This document shows, piece by piece, positions 1 to 7,904 of a DNA stretch of 64,000 nt. Both the position numbers and the translations under genes were made by a program. Each line of letters opens with the position of its first letter. The first letter of the stretch is position 1. Source of the stretch: UBA7657 sp049652985 (lineage in GTDB: Bacteria; Pseudomonadota; Alphaproteobacteria; Micavibrionales; Micavibrionaceae); contig JBASFK010000002.1 of the NCBI GenBank assembly GCA_049652985.1, forward strand, positions 310,001-374,000. The letters run 5' to 3'. Under the pieces are notes generated by a model, which saw only the letters and a program-made list of their open reading frames with translations, was not told the DNA's origin and did not search any database.

Positions 1-19
1 TGATCTGCTCAAGAAATAA

Positions 20-781
20 TTACTTCAAAACCGCTCTCGCTGAAACCGTCAGCGTGATTTCTGAATCGCCGGGGCTGGCCACGGGCGCGGAATAACCCGC
101 ACCCTTGTCCATGGCCATTTCGGCACGCGCCATCATCGGCATCGGGTAGTTCGGATAGGCTGTATCCACGCTCACCTCAACCAGTTCGGCTTCTTTCTTG
201 CCGAGCGCCTTGGCCGCGCGTTCCGCCTTCTCACGCAGTTTTACGAGCGCGGATTCCATCAGGCCGTCGCGGATGATTTCAAATGCTTCCGGTGAAAGCG
301 TGTAGGACAGGTTATTAGTCTGCATACCCATGGCTTGCAATTCGCCAAGCAGCTTCAGCAGGTCGGCAGAATTCTTGCTCTTCATGTTCAGGCCCTGGCT
401 GCCGCGCCAGACGACGGGTTTTTTCTCGTGGTTCTCGATGCGCTGTTCCGGGTCGGGATGCGGCTGCTGGTTGGGATCGTATGGGTAAACATAATAATGG
501 TCGGTCGAAACCTGGACATCCTTGTACTTCTTCGATGCCTCGAGCGCCTTGGCGATGAGGGTGTTGATCTTGTTCTGAAGGGCGGCTGAATCCGTCCCTT
601 CCGTTTCATAGCGCAGGGAAGCTATCAGGAGGTCCTGCTGGACGGCCTGGCGTTCGCTGGCAGAGATGTTCAGGACAGTCTGGCCGGACTTGACCAGGCT
701 GGCCTCTTGGGCCATGGCGGGGGCCATGGCTGGGACTGCAAAACCGGCTACAAGTACGCTTAAAATCAGGAAAAACCGCAT
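20..781 (-). CDS. SIMPL-domain (DUF541) periplasmic protein
   Basis: 253-aa exported protein of the SIMPL/DUF541 family, a group of periplasmic or outer-membrane-associated proteins of uncertain function (the E. coli relative YggE is linked to oxidative stress). Residues 1-24 form a Sec signal peptide (basic start, hydrophobic core, AMAQ cleavage region). The mature part has the family pattern: an early beta strand (LNISASERQAVQQDLL), a helical stretch with ALEASKKYKDVQVST, a central LLKLLGELQAMGMQTNNLSYTLS and a C-terminal strand (EITLTVSARAVL). The start has a strong GGAGGATTTT ribosome site. It diverges from rplS. The family call is firm; the role is not known. Confidence 0.85.
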   Translation of the reverse strand: MRFFLILSVLVAGFAVPAMAPAMAQEASLVKSGQTVLNISASERQAVQQDLLIASLRYETEGTDSAALQNKINTLIAKALEASKKYKDVQVSTDHYYVYPYDPNQQPHPDPEQRIENHEKKPVVWRGSQGLNMKSKNSADLLKLLGELQAMGMQTNNLSYTLSPEAFEIIRDGLMESALVKLREKAERAAKALGKKEAELVEVSVDTAYPNYPMPMMARAEMAMDKGAGYSAPVASPGDSEITLTVSARAVLK

Positions 782-1013
782 AAAATCCTCCGTTTGGCTT
801 TATAAGAGTTGGTCTGGTCTATCATATATAGGGTTAGACGACCAGAACCCCTCATTCCTTGGGTCGTTTTGGGGGAATTTTTGAGGTTTTTTTCTTTGCT
901 TTTGGGTCTTTCCCGCTGTATAAGACCCCCAGCTTTTATAGCTTTTAACCCATAAAACGATAAGCGGTCCGCGCCTTTTAAGGTATTCGGGGCCGGATAA
1001 AGGGAAGAAGACG

Positions 1014-1496
1014 ATGAACGTATTAGAAAAATTTGAAGCCAAGCAGCTTCAGAAAATCCGGGGCGACAAGAAGATCCCTGAATTCAGCCCCGGCGATACC
1101 GTCAAGGTTAACGTCAAGGTCAAGGAAGGCACGCGCGAGCGTATCCAGGCCTATGAAGGCATCTGCATCGGCCGCGCCGGCGCAGGCCTCAACGAGAATT
1201 TTACTGTCCGCAAAATCAGCTACGGCGAAGGCGTGGAGCGTGTGTTCCCCCTCTTCAGCCCGCGTATCGACAGCATCGAACTCCTGCGTAAGGGTTCTAT
1301 CCGCCGCGCGAAACTCTATTACCTGCGCGACCTTTCGGGTAAATCGGCACGGATCACCGAGCGCACCACCGGTCACGGTTTCGACGAGGAAAGCCTGGCG
1401 GCGGAATCTGCCCTGAAGGCCGAACAGAAAGCCAACAAGGCGAAAAAAGAAAAGCCCGTCGACGGCCCGAAAAAAGAGAAGAAGGCCAAGAAATAA
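1014..1496 (+). CDS. rplS: 50S ribosomal protein L19
   Basis: L19 of the large ribosomal subunit, near the 30S-50S interface. Residues 1-115 match the family closely: FSPGDTVKVNVKVKEGTRERIQAYEG, then VRKISYGEGVERVFPLFSP and the basic IRRAKLYYLRDLSGKSARI. The last 45 residues are a Lys/Glu/Ala-rich tail longer than in E. coli L19 (115 aa), as is common in alphaproteobacteria. A GGGAAGAAG Shine-Dalgarno lies just upstream. The gene ends before a clear intrinsic terminator, so it is transcribed apart from leuC. The usual upstream partners rpsP-rimM-trmD are not next to it here. Confidence 0.98.
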   Translation: MNVLEKFEAKQLQKIRGDKKIPEFSPGDTVKVNVKVKEGTRERIQAYEGICIGRAGAGLNENFTVRKISYGEGVERVFPLFSPRIDSIELLRKGSIRRAKLYYLRDLSGKSARITERTTGHGFDEESLAAESALKAEQKANKAKKEKPVDGPKKEKKAKK

Positions 1497-1520
1497 GCCG
1501 AAAGATACAAAGAATAAAAA

Positions 1521-1548
1521 ACGGGCCCTTCAGTGGCCCGTTTGCTTT
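1521..1548 (+). terminator. Intrinsic terminator of rplS
   Basis: GC-rich stem ACGGGCC / GGCCCGT with a 7-nt loop, preceded by an A-run and followed by TTTGCTTTT. It starts 24 nt after the rplS stop codon. The flanking A and T runs would let it also stop transcription from the opposing small gene at 1568-1852. Confidence 0.85.
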
Positions 1549-1567
1549 TGAGGCATCCGCTTCCTGA

Positions 1568-1852
1568 CTAGTTTTTAACCACCAGCGGAGTCCTGAGATT
1601 GATCGCGCCTGAGTAGTAATGCGGGGCTGTAAGAACGACTTCGGACGTCGCGGCAAAGACCTTGCATAAATCGCCCTCCACCGTCCCGATCAGGTGCAGT
1701 CCTTCGTTTAAAACAGCATACAGACTGGAATCGCCACGGTTATAGATGATAGCGTCAGAACGCACGTAGGCAGGGTCGGAAAACGTAATGCAGACCAGCC
1801 CGTGATCAAGGCTGTACTGTGCCGGAACGCCCTTGGTGATATGATGAAACAT
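1568..1852 (-). CDS. Small hypothetical protein, 94 aa
   Basis: Not recognised. A 94-aa soluble-looking protein without signal peptide or membrane segment, rich in short beta-type stretches (LVCITFSDPAYV, GLHLIGTVEGDLCKVFAATSEVVLTAPHYY). It converges on rplS across the shared terminator at 1521-1548 and diverges from leuC. The ribosome site (GGGGTC) is weak. Codon use resembles the neighbours, which is the main reason to believe it is a gene. Confidence 0.55.
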   Translation of the reverse strand: MFHHITKGVPAQYSLDHGLVCITFSDPAYVRSDAIIYNRGDSSLYAVLNEGLHLIGTVEGDLCKVFAATSEVVLTAPHYYSGAINLRTPLVVKN

Positions 1853-1984
1853 GGTTTTGACCCCTTTATATGGCCTGCTGCATTGCGAAATTCAGTCTAT
1901 TTCAAATAGATTGCGGCTTTATTAATGCCGGGGCGACATGGAAAATATTGATTTATAAAGACAATTTATGGTTTATTTCAGCCT

Positions 1985-3388
1985 ATGAAACCGCGCACGT
2001 TATTTGAGAAAATCTGGGATGATCACGTCGTTCACCGCACGGATGACGGCACCTGCCTGCTTTATATCGACCGCCATCTGGTGCACGAGGTGACGTCGCC
2101 GCAGGCGTTCGAAGGTCTGCGTTTGGCTGGCCGCAAGGTGCGCCGCCCGGAAGCAACGCTGGCCGTGGCCGATCACAACGTGCCGACCTATGACCGCTCC
2201 CTTCCGATCAAGGAAGAGGAAAGCCGCATCCAGATCGAGACGCTTTCCAAAAACTGCGCGGAGTTCGGCATTCAATTATTCGACATGAAGGACAAACGCC
2301 AGGGCATCGTTCATATCATCGGACCCGAACAAGGATTCACGCAGCCCGGCATGACGATCGTCTGCGGCGATTCCCATACCTCGACGCACGGCGCGTTCGG
2401 CGCATTGGCGTTCGGCATCGGTACGTCCGAAGTCGAGCATGTTCTTGCGACGCAGACGCTGATTCAAAAACCGGCCAAGACGATGCGCATCACGGTGGAT
2501 GGAAAACTTTCGCCCGGGGTCACCGCAAAAGACATGATTTTGGCAATCATCGGCAAGATCGGCACTGCGGGCGGCAGCGGTTACGTGATCGAGTATGCGG
2601 GCGAAGCGGTACGGAGCCTGTCGATGGCCGGACGCATGACGATGTGCAATATGTCGATTGAGGGCGGCGCGCGCGCCGGCATGATCGCGCCCGATGAAAC
2701 GACATTCAAATATATCAAGGGCCGCCCGATGGCGCCGAAGAACGACAACTGGGACAAGGCTGTCGAATACTGGCGCACGCTGAAATCGGATGACAGCGCG
2801 AAATACGACGTCGAGGTGACACTGAAGGCCGAAGAGATTCCGCCGCTCGTTACGTGGGGCACAACGCCGGAAGATGTCGTGCCGATTACAGGCGCGGTCC
2901 CCTCGCCCGCGGATTTCAAAAACCCGGGCAAAAAAGCGTCGGTCGAGCGCATGCTCGATTATATGGGCCTTAAGCCCGGCACCAAGATGCAGGATATTAC
3001 GCTCGATAAAATTTTCATCGGTTCATGCACGAATGCCCGCATCGAGGATTTGCGCGAGGTTGCGAAAATCGTCAACGGCAAGAAAGTCGCCGCCAATATC
3101 AGGCACGCAATGATTGTTCCCGGTTCCGGCCTTGTCAAAGTTCAGGCCGAGGAAGAAGGTCTCGATAAAATCTTCATTGCTTCCGGTTTCGACTGGCGCG
3201 AACCCGGCTGCTCGATGTGCCTCGGCATGAATTCCGACCAGCTTTCGCCCGGCGAGCGCTGCGCCTCGACCTCCAACCGCAATTTCGAAGGCCGGCAGGG
3301 CCGCGGCGGGCGTACGCACCTTATGTCGCCGGCCATGGCGGCAGCGGCGGCCATCAAGGGTAAGCTTACCGATGTGAGGGATTTATGA
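1985..3388 (+). CDS. leuC: 3-isopropylmalate dehydratase large subunit
   Basis: Large subunit of isopropylmalate isomerase, converting 2- to 3-isopropylmalate in leucine synthesis as a LeuCD heterodimer. At 467 aa it has normal length. The aconitase-type [4Fe-4S] cysteines are visible: C348 in GSCTNARIEDLR, and C409 and C412 in GCSMCLGMNSDQL. The N-terminal CGDSHTSTHGAFGALAFGIGTSEVEHVLATQ (from residue 127) is also typical. The stop overlaps the start of the HD-domain gene by 4 nt (ATGA), so that gene, leuD and leuB follow as one translationally coupled operon. Confidence 0.98.
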   Translation: MKPRTLFEKIWDDHVVHRTDDGTCLLYIDRHLVHEVTSPQAFEGLRLAGRKVRRPEATLAVADHNVPTYDRSLPIKEEESRIQIETLSKNCAEFGIQLFDMKDKRQGIVHIIGPEQGFTQPGMTIVCGDSHTSTHGAFGALAFGIGTSEVEHVLATQTLIQKPAKTMRITVDGKLSPGVTAKDMILAIIGKIGTAGGSGYVIEYAGEAVRSLSMAGRMTMCNMSIEGGARAGMIAPDETTFKYIKGRPMAPKNDNWDKAVEYWRTLKSDDSAKYDVEVTLKAEEIPPLVTWGTTPEDVVPITGAVPSPADFKNPGKKASVERMLDYMGLKPGTKMQDITLDKIFIGSCTNARIEDLREVAKIVNGKKVAANIRHAMIVPGSGLVKVQAEEEGLDKIFIASGFDWREPGCSMCLGMNSDQLSPGERCASTSNRNFEGRQGRGGRTHLMSPAMAAAAAIKGKLTDVRDL

Positions 3389-4080
3389 TGTCTGACTGGC
3401 CTGATGGCTATAATTTTGACACTGACGAGTTGTGTCAGAGCGTTTTCTTGCCTTTCATTCTTGGTGAGATGAAGAAGCTCAAGGCTTACGACGCGTTGAG
3501 GCCAGCGGGTATCAAGTATATTTTCCATGAGCATGCCGAACGCGTTGCGCGTGACGTCGAAAAAACCTGCCTGCATATGAGGCTTAGCGAAATCGTGGCC
3601 CGCAATATGTACTGGGCATCGCTGCCGCATGATATCGGCAAGCGCTTGTTGCTTCCGAATGTCTGGGATCATGAAGAAAAACCCGACCCTGACGGTGAAT
3701 TATACCGCCAGCGCAGGACACATACGGACCTGGGCGCGGACGAGATCGTCGAGAAGGAACACGGCGATGTTAAGCACCTGTTCAAAGACCTGATGATTGA
3801 TATCATGCGCAATCACCATGAACGCGTGGACGGCAAAGGTTATCGAGGACTGACAGCCGAACAGCTTTCCATGCCCGTGCGCCTGGCCGCCATCGTCGAG
3901 GCTTTCGATGGCTTGCGCATTCGCCGCCCTCATTTTGAACCTGACCGGGATACTTCAATTCCCGGTGTTCTAAAACGCATGCGTGAGGAAAAAGCCGGGC
4001 AGTTCGATGTGGAATTGTTCGAAGCATTTGCCGAAGTGAAGATGAATGAGTTCAATGTGCTGGAAGGACCAGCCCCATGA
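3385..4080 (+). CDS. HD-GYP-like phosphohydrolase inside the leu operon
   Basis: 231-aa HD-superfamily metal-dependent phosphohydrolase resembling HD-GYP cyclic-di-GMP phosphodiesterases. Visible motifs: an upstream His pair in HEHAERVA (48-55), HDIGK at 82-86, H113 in THTDLGAD, HHERVDGKGY at 144-153, and FDGLRIRRPHF near 174-184 (the family D.yDAlts.Rpy box). The GYP triplet reads GYR here, so the partner-binding loop is altered. There is no receiver or other N-terminal signalling domain. It overlaps leuC and leuD by ATGA at both ends, so its synthesis is tied to LeuC and LeuD. Its substrate and the reason for the leu linkage are unknown; c-di-GMP is only one possibility. Confidence 0.8.
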   Translation: MMSDWPDGYNFDTDELCQSVFLPFILGEMKKLKAYDALRPAGIKYIFHEHAERVARDVEKTCLHMRLSEIVARNMYWASLPHDIGKRLLLPNVWDHEEKPDPDGELYRQRRTHTDLGADEIVEKEHGDVKHLFKDLMIDIMRNHHERVDGKGYRGLTAEQLSMPVRLAAIVEAFDGLRIRRPHFEPDRDTSIPGVLKRMREEKAGQFDVELFEAFAEVKMNEFNVLEGPAP

Positions 4081-4682
4081 AACCGTTTCGCAAGCTCTCC
4101 GCGATTGCCGCGCCGCTGCCGATGATCAATGTCGATACCGATGTGATCATCCCGAAGCAATTCCTGCGCACGATCAAGCGCAGCGGGCTGGGCAAATCGG
4201 CGTTTTTCGATATCCGCTACAATGAAGACGGCAGCGAAAAACCTGATTTCGTGCTGAACCGTAAGCCCTATCGCAACGCCGAAATTTTAATCACTGGCGC
4301 GAATTTCGGTTGCGGATCATCCCGCGAACATGCGCCGTGGGCCCTGCTCGATTTCGGCATACGCTGCGTAATCGCCTCGAGCTATTCCGATATTTTCTAC
4401 AGTAATTGTTTCAAGAACGGCATTTTGCCCGTGATCCTGCCGCAGGCGCAGATCGATGAACTGATGAAAGAAGCACAGGATAATCCCGATGCCCCTATCG
4501 AGGTTGATCTTGAAAAACAGGTCGTCACGCGCGGCAATAAATTCTCATTCCCGTTTGAAGTGGACAGCTTCCGCAAGCATTGCCTGCTCAACGGTCTCGA
4601 TGAAATCGGCCTGACGATGGAAAAAGAAGCGCATATCGCCTCGTTTGAAAAAAATGAAAAGTCAAAACGGCCGTGGATATAA
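4077..4682 (+). CDS. leuD: 3-isopropylmalate dehydratase small subunit
   Basis: Small (swivel-domain) subunit of isopropylmalate isomerase, partner of LeuC. 201 aa, the usual length. Recognisable segments are PLPMINVDTDVIIPKQFL near the N-terminus, the substrate-binding ITGANFGCGSSREHAPWALLDFGIRCVIASSYSDIFYSNCFKNGILPV in the middle, and FEVDSFRKHCLLNGLDEIGLTM near the end. It begins inside the last codons of the HD-domain gene (ATGA) and is followed 13 nt later by leuB. Confidence 0.97.
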   Translation: MKPFRKLSAIAAPLPMINVDTDVIIPKQFLRTIKRSGLGKSAFFDIRYNEDGSEKPDFVLNRKPYRNAEILITGANFGCGSSREHAPWALLDFGIRCVIASSYSDIFYSNCFKNGILPVILPQAQIDELMKEAQDNPDAPIEVDLEKQVVTRGNKFSFPFEVDSFRKHCLLNGLDEIGLTMEKEAHIASFEKNEKSKRPWI

Positions 4683-4695
4683 GAAGGAAAACGTA

Positions 4696-5793
4696 ATGAG
4701 CAAAATCCTGACATTATTGCCCGGCGACGGCATCGGCCCTGAAGTGATGACGGAAACACGCAAGATCATCGCCTGGGCTAATGAGCGCGGCGTGGACATC
4801 AAAACACAGGACGGTTTGATCGGCGGCTGTTCGTACGATGCGTCCGGCACGCCGCTGAGTGATGAAACGCTGCGCCTGTGCCGCGAGTCCGATGCGATCC
4901 TGATGGGCGCTGTGGGCGGGCCAAAATGGAACAATGTCGATTACAAGGTGCGGCCCGAGGCGGGGCTTTTGCGCCTCAGGAAAGAACTCGATCTGTTCGC
5001 TAACCTCCGGCCCGCGATTGTTTTTGATGCGCTGATCGACGCTTCGACGCTGAAGCCGGAAATCGTCAAGGGGCTCGATATATTGATCGTCCGTGAGCTT
5101 ACGGGCGGCGTTTATTTCGGCGAGCCGCGCGGCATTGAAACGCTCCCGAACGGCGAGCGCCGGGGTTTCAACACCCAGACTTATACGACGTCGGAAATCA
5201 AACGTATTGGCCGCGTGGCTTTTGAGCTCGCCCGCAAGCGCCGCCGCAAAGTGACGTCGTGCGAAAAAGCCAATGTCATGGAATCCGGTAAGTTATGGCG
5301 TGAGGAAATCACCGTCCTGCACGCCGAATACAAAGACGTGCAGCTCGAGCATATGTACGCAGACAACTGCGCGATGCAGCTCCTGCGTAATCCGTCGCAA
5401 TTCGATGTGATCGTGACCGACAATTTGTTCGGTGATATTTTATCGGATGAAGCCGCGATGCTGACGGGTTCGCTCGGCATGCTCCCTTCCGCCTCGCTTG
5501 GCGCGCCCGGCACGCCGGGCCTGTATGAGCCTATTCATGGCTCCGCCCCTGATATCGCAGGACAAAGCAAGGCCAACCCGCTGGCGACAATCCTGAGCTT
5601 TTCCATGTGCCTGCGTTATTCATTGAATCAGCAAGAGCTGGCCGATGCCATCGAGAGCGCCGTCCGCGCCGTTCTCGACAAGGGCATCCGCACCGCCGAC
5701 ATCATGGCGAAGGGCTGCCGCGAGGTTTCGACGACCCAAATGGGTGATGCGCTGGCGGCAGAGCTTAAAACCGCGCGCGCCAAAGCAGCTTAA
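4696..5793 (+). CDS. leuB: 3-isopropylmalate dehydrogenase
   Basis: 365-aa NAD-dependent oxidative decarboxylase giving 2-oxoisocaproate, the third leucine-specific step. The start at 4696 (MSKILTLLPGDGIGPEVM) follows an AAGGAAAAC ribosome site; an earlier in-frame ATG at 4645 lies inside leuD and would add 17 unlikely residues. Family signatures include the N-terminal GDGIGPEV, LRKELDLFANLRPA, ELTGGVYFGEPRG, and the metal/NAD region TDNLFGDILSDEAAMLTGSLGMLPSASLG. Last gene of the leuC-HD-leuD-leuB operon, followed by paired palindromes and a terminator. Confidence 0.97.
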   Translation: MSKILTLLPGDGIGPEVMTETRKIIAWANERGVDIKTQDGLIGGCSYDASGTPLSDETLRLCRESDAILMGAVGGPKWNNVDYKVRPEAGLLRLRKELDLFANLRPAIVFDALIDASTLKPEIVKGLDILIVRELTGGVYFGEPRGIETLPNGERRGFNTQTYTTSEIKRIGRVAFELARKRRRKVTSCEKANVMESGKLWREEITVLHAEYKDVQLEHMYADNCAMQLLRNPSQFDVIVTDNLFGDILSDEAAMLTGSLGMLPSASLGAPGTPGLYEPIHGSAPDIAGQSKANPLATILSFSMCLRYSLNQQELADAIESAVRAVLDKGIRTADIMAKGCREVSTTQMGDALAAELKTARAKAA

Positions 5794-5808
5794 GGAAACA
5801 ACCTCTGT

Positions 5809-5860
5809 CTTTCCCGCGAAAGCGGGAATCTAACAAAGGTCCCCGCTTTCGCGGGGAAAG
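5809..5860. repeat. Paired intergenic palindromes (copy 1)
   Basis: Two short palindromes in inverted orientation: TTCCCGC-GAAA-GCGGGAA (5811-5828) and CCCCGC-TTTC-GCGGGG (5841-5856), separated by about a dozen bases ending in AAAGGT. The same arrangement recurs at 57684-57741 between carB and greA. REP-like dispersed elements of this type are common between genes in alphaproteobacteria; transcribed, either would form a stable hairpin downstream of leuB. Confidence 0.8.
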
Positions 5861-5875
5861 CACGTAATGAAAAAC

Positions 5876-5905
5876 AAAAAAGGGCCCCCGCAGGGGCCCT
5901 TTCGT
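5876..5905 (+). terminator. Intrinsic terminator downstream of leuB
   Basis: A-run, then AGGGCCCC-tetraloop-like centre-GGGGCCCT, then TTTCGTT. It lies 85 nt after leuB and 25 nt from the end of the opposing prepilin gene, so it can serve both directions. Confidence 0.85.
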
Positions 5906-5929
5906 TATCCGGTTAGCTCGGATAATTAA

Positions 5930-6646
5930 TTAGTTCTGGAAGCGAATGTACAGGTCGCAGACTTCGCCAGCCGTGTTTTGGGCGTAAAGGCCCGCAGCAG
6001 AACATGCACCGCCATCGTTTGCAACGACAGAACCCACATCGGCACGACCATCATCCAGTTTAGTGTCGATACGTGCGCCTTCGTTCGGCGTCAGCGTGGC
6101 CGCACCGGCGCCTGCGTTCCAGACACTAACAAGAGCTAAATAATGTCCTGGAGGAGATCCGGCTGAGACGCCCAGTAAACCAGTGTTGTCATAGCCAGCA
6201 TGAAAGCCACCGGCAATTTTAGCTTCGGGATAAATATCGCCCCATTCGCCAGGCGCCGCAGGGTTGCTGATTCCTCCAAGCAAGTCTGCTGCGGAAAGCA
6301 TGCGGAAAATATGCAAACCTTCGCCAGCTGGAACTGCGCCCGGGAGAACGTTCAGACGTCCGTCGCCGTTGCCGTTGTCACAGTTTGTACAGCTACCAGC
6401 AGGCAAACGGGTAGCAAAAGCCGCCATATCGCCGGGCATAGCGTCATACTTGTCGCGGAATGTGGTGGTCGCAGCGTCGATCGCCTTAACCTGCGATACC
6501 GTTGCGCCGACCTGTGCGTTGGCGATCAATTCCTGGCCTTTCAGGATACCGCCGATCAGCAGACCGATGATAATCATCACGATCGCAAGTTCGACGAGGG
6601 TAAAGCCCCGTTCCGACCTGCGGTTTTCGAATTGCATAGTTTCCAT
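5930..6646 (-). CDS. Type IV prepilin-like protein
   Basis: 238-aa prepilin. The class III signal is clear: a short basic leader ending RRSERG at residue 14, then FTLVELAIVMIIIGLLIGGIL with Phe at +1 and Glu at +5, the site cut and N-methylated by the prepilin peptidase. The hydrophobic helix continues to about residue 45 and is followed by a Gly/Ala-rich globular domain containing a CTNC pair and later Cys in GGACSAAG and EVCDLY that could form disulfides. An AGGAGA ribosome site supports the 6646 start. It lies downstream of the pilus assembly cluster on the same strand but behind its own 223-nt upstream region. Major versus minor pilin cannot be decided from sequence. Confidence 0.9.
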   Translation of the reverse strand: METMQFENRRSERGFTLVELAIVMIIIGLLIGGILKGQELIANAQVGATVSQVKAIDAATTTFRDKYDAMPGDMAAFATRLPAGSCTNCDNGNGDGRLNVLPGAVPAGEGLHIFRMLSAADLLGGISNPAAPGEWGDIYPEAKIAGGFHAGYDNTGLLGVSAGSPPGHYLALVSVWNAGAGAATLTPNEGARIDTKLDDGRADVGSVVANDGGACSAAGLYAQNTAGEVCDLYIRFQN

Positions 6647-6723
6647 ACTCTGGTTCTCCTTGAGGTTGCGAAAAATTAAGAATTGTTAAGGAAGGGATAG
6701 TTGGGGATAAAAGTTACTCTCAA

Positions 6724-6745
6724 ACCTGTAAAATTATACACAGGT
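6724..6745 (-). promoter_or_regulatory. Inverted repeat over a -10-like box upstream of the prepilin
   Basis: Perfect inverted repeat ACCTGT-N10-ACAGGT. The reverse strand contains TATAAT (6733-6738) in its centre, about 87 nt before the prepilin start. A good -35 hexamer is not evident at 16-18 nt. The symmetry and its overlap with the -10 box suggest an operator for a repressor or activator; the regulator is unknown, though an AraC-type gene lies immediately upstream. Confidence 0.4.
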
Positions 6746-6869
6746 TACCCTTCCTGACCTAGCCCCTATTGTTTTATTTTTGACTGATTCTCTAAATAAA
6801 ACCTTAAAAAACAGCCTCTTATATAGGCAGTTTGACAAGATGATATCCCATAAAGACAAGATCGAAGGG

Positions 6870-7904
6870 TTAAGCCGCTATATCCTGCCGGAACTGGCCC
6901 GGGGTAACCCCCGTAAGCTCCTTGAACACCCTATTGAAGGTTGCAAGGGAGTTGAACCCCACCTCCCCGGCCACCGTCCGGACGCTGGCATCGGTCTCCA
7001 GCAGCATCCTTTTGGCGTCGCTGATGCGGTGCTCGTTCATGAGCTGGGGGAAGGTTTTACCGAAATGCAGGTTTATGACCCGCGACAGGCTGGCTTCCGA
7101 TACCCCGCATTCCCGGGCTAGGTCGGCGCGGGAATAGGCCGGCTCGTGATAGACCTTTTCAAGGCTCATCAGTCCTTCGATTCGGAGGGCGATTTCAATT
7201 TCCCCGGGCGAAAGCGTGTCAGAGCCGGCATCCGAAAGCCGTACCGCCTGCGGGTATATCCGGAACAGGCTGGTGCCGGCGAGATAGACGAAGCCGAGCC
7301 CCAGGACGGTACGCGCCAGTTGCACCTCCTCCGCATAACCGGAAAAGCTAAGACCAAACAGCATGACGCCAAGGAAGAAAATATTGGTGAATATAAGCGC
7401 CAGAATCAGCCAGTAACGTTCCTTGCCGGTTTTTTCAGCGGTTATGGACGCAAGAATATCCCGCTGCAGCCAGACCGCCAGAAGGCTGATACAGCCAGCG
7501 ATCACGCCGGACAAGATCAACCCCGCCTCTATTTCCTGCATCAACGCCGTCGAGGCATGCGCCGCCATAAAGGCGGTGGGAACGAGGCCAAGAACCCAGA
7601 AATGCCTGGAGGCCGGGGTACGGCTGATCTGTGCGATCTGGATGATCAGTAAAACGCTGAACGGCGGACCCAAAAACCACGCTGCCCATTGCAGGTAGAA
7701 ATAATGCGAAAAGCTTCCGCCCAGTTCGCGCTCGGCGGCGTCGAGAAAAAACGCGAGAGCCAGAACCGAAAAATACACGATCGGCAGACCTGCCCGCGAC
7801 AGCCGCCCGGCGCGCATGGCCATGTAAACAAGAATGTAAACGCACTGCGTGACGCCGATCAGCGAGAGAATTTCCGGAACGGTAAATTGGATTTGCCCCA
7901 TCAT
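6870..7904 (-). CDS. Membrane-bound AraC-family transcriptional regulator
   Basis: 344-aa regulator with an integral-membrane N-terminal half and a C-terminal AraC DNA-binding domain. Residues 1 to about 225 contain roughly seven hydrophobic segments (for example ILSLIGVTQCVYILVYMAM and WLILALIFTNIFFLGVMLFGL). The C-terminal 100 residues carry both helix-turn-helix units: YSRADLARECGVSEASLSRVINLHFG and TVAGEVGFNSLATFNRVFKELTGVTPGQFR. The ATG at 7904 overlaps the upstream TGA (ATGA) with AGGA five bases before it; a GTG at 7916 is a less likely start. Probably senses a membrane or extracellular cue and controls pilus genes; that role is inferred from position only. Confidence 0.87.
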   Translation of the reverse strand: MMGQIQFTVPEILSLIGVTQCVYILVYMAMRAGRLSRAGLPIVYFSVLALAFFLDAAERELGGSFSHYFYLQWAAWFLGPPFSVLLIIQIAQISRTPASRHFWVLGLVPTAFMAAHASTALMQEIEAGLILSGVIAGCISLLAVWLQRDILASITAEKTGKERYWLILALIFTNIFFLGVMLFGLSFSGYAEEVQLARTVLGLGFVYLAGTSLFRIYPQAVRLSDAGSDTLSPGEIEIALRIEGLMSLEKVYHEPAYSRADLARECGVSEASLSRVINLHFGKTFPQLMNEHRISDAKRMLLETDASVRTVAGEVGFNSLATFNRVFKELTGVTPGQFRQDIAA

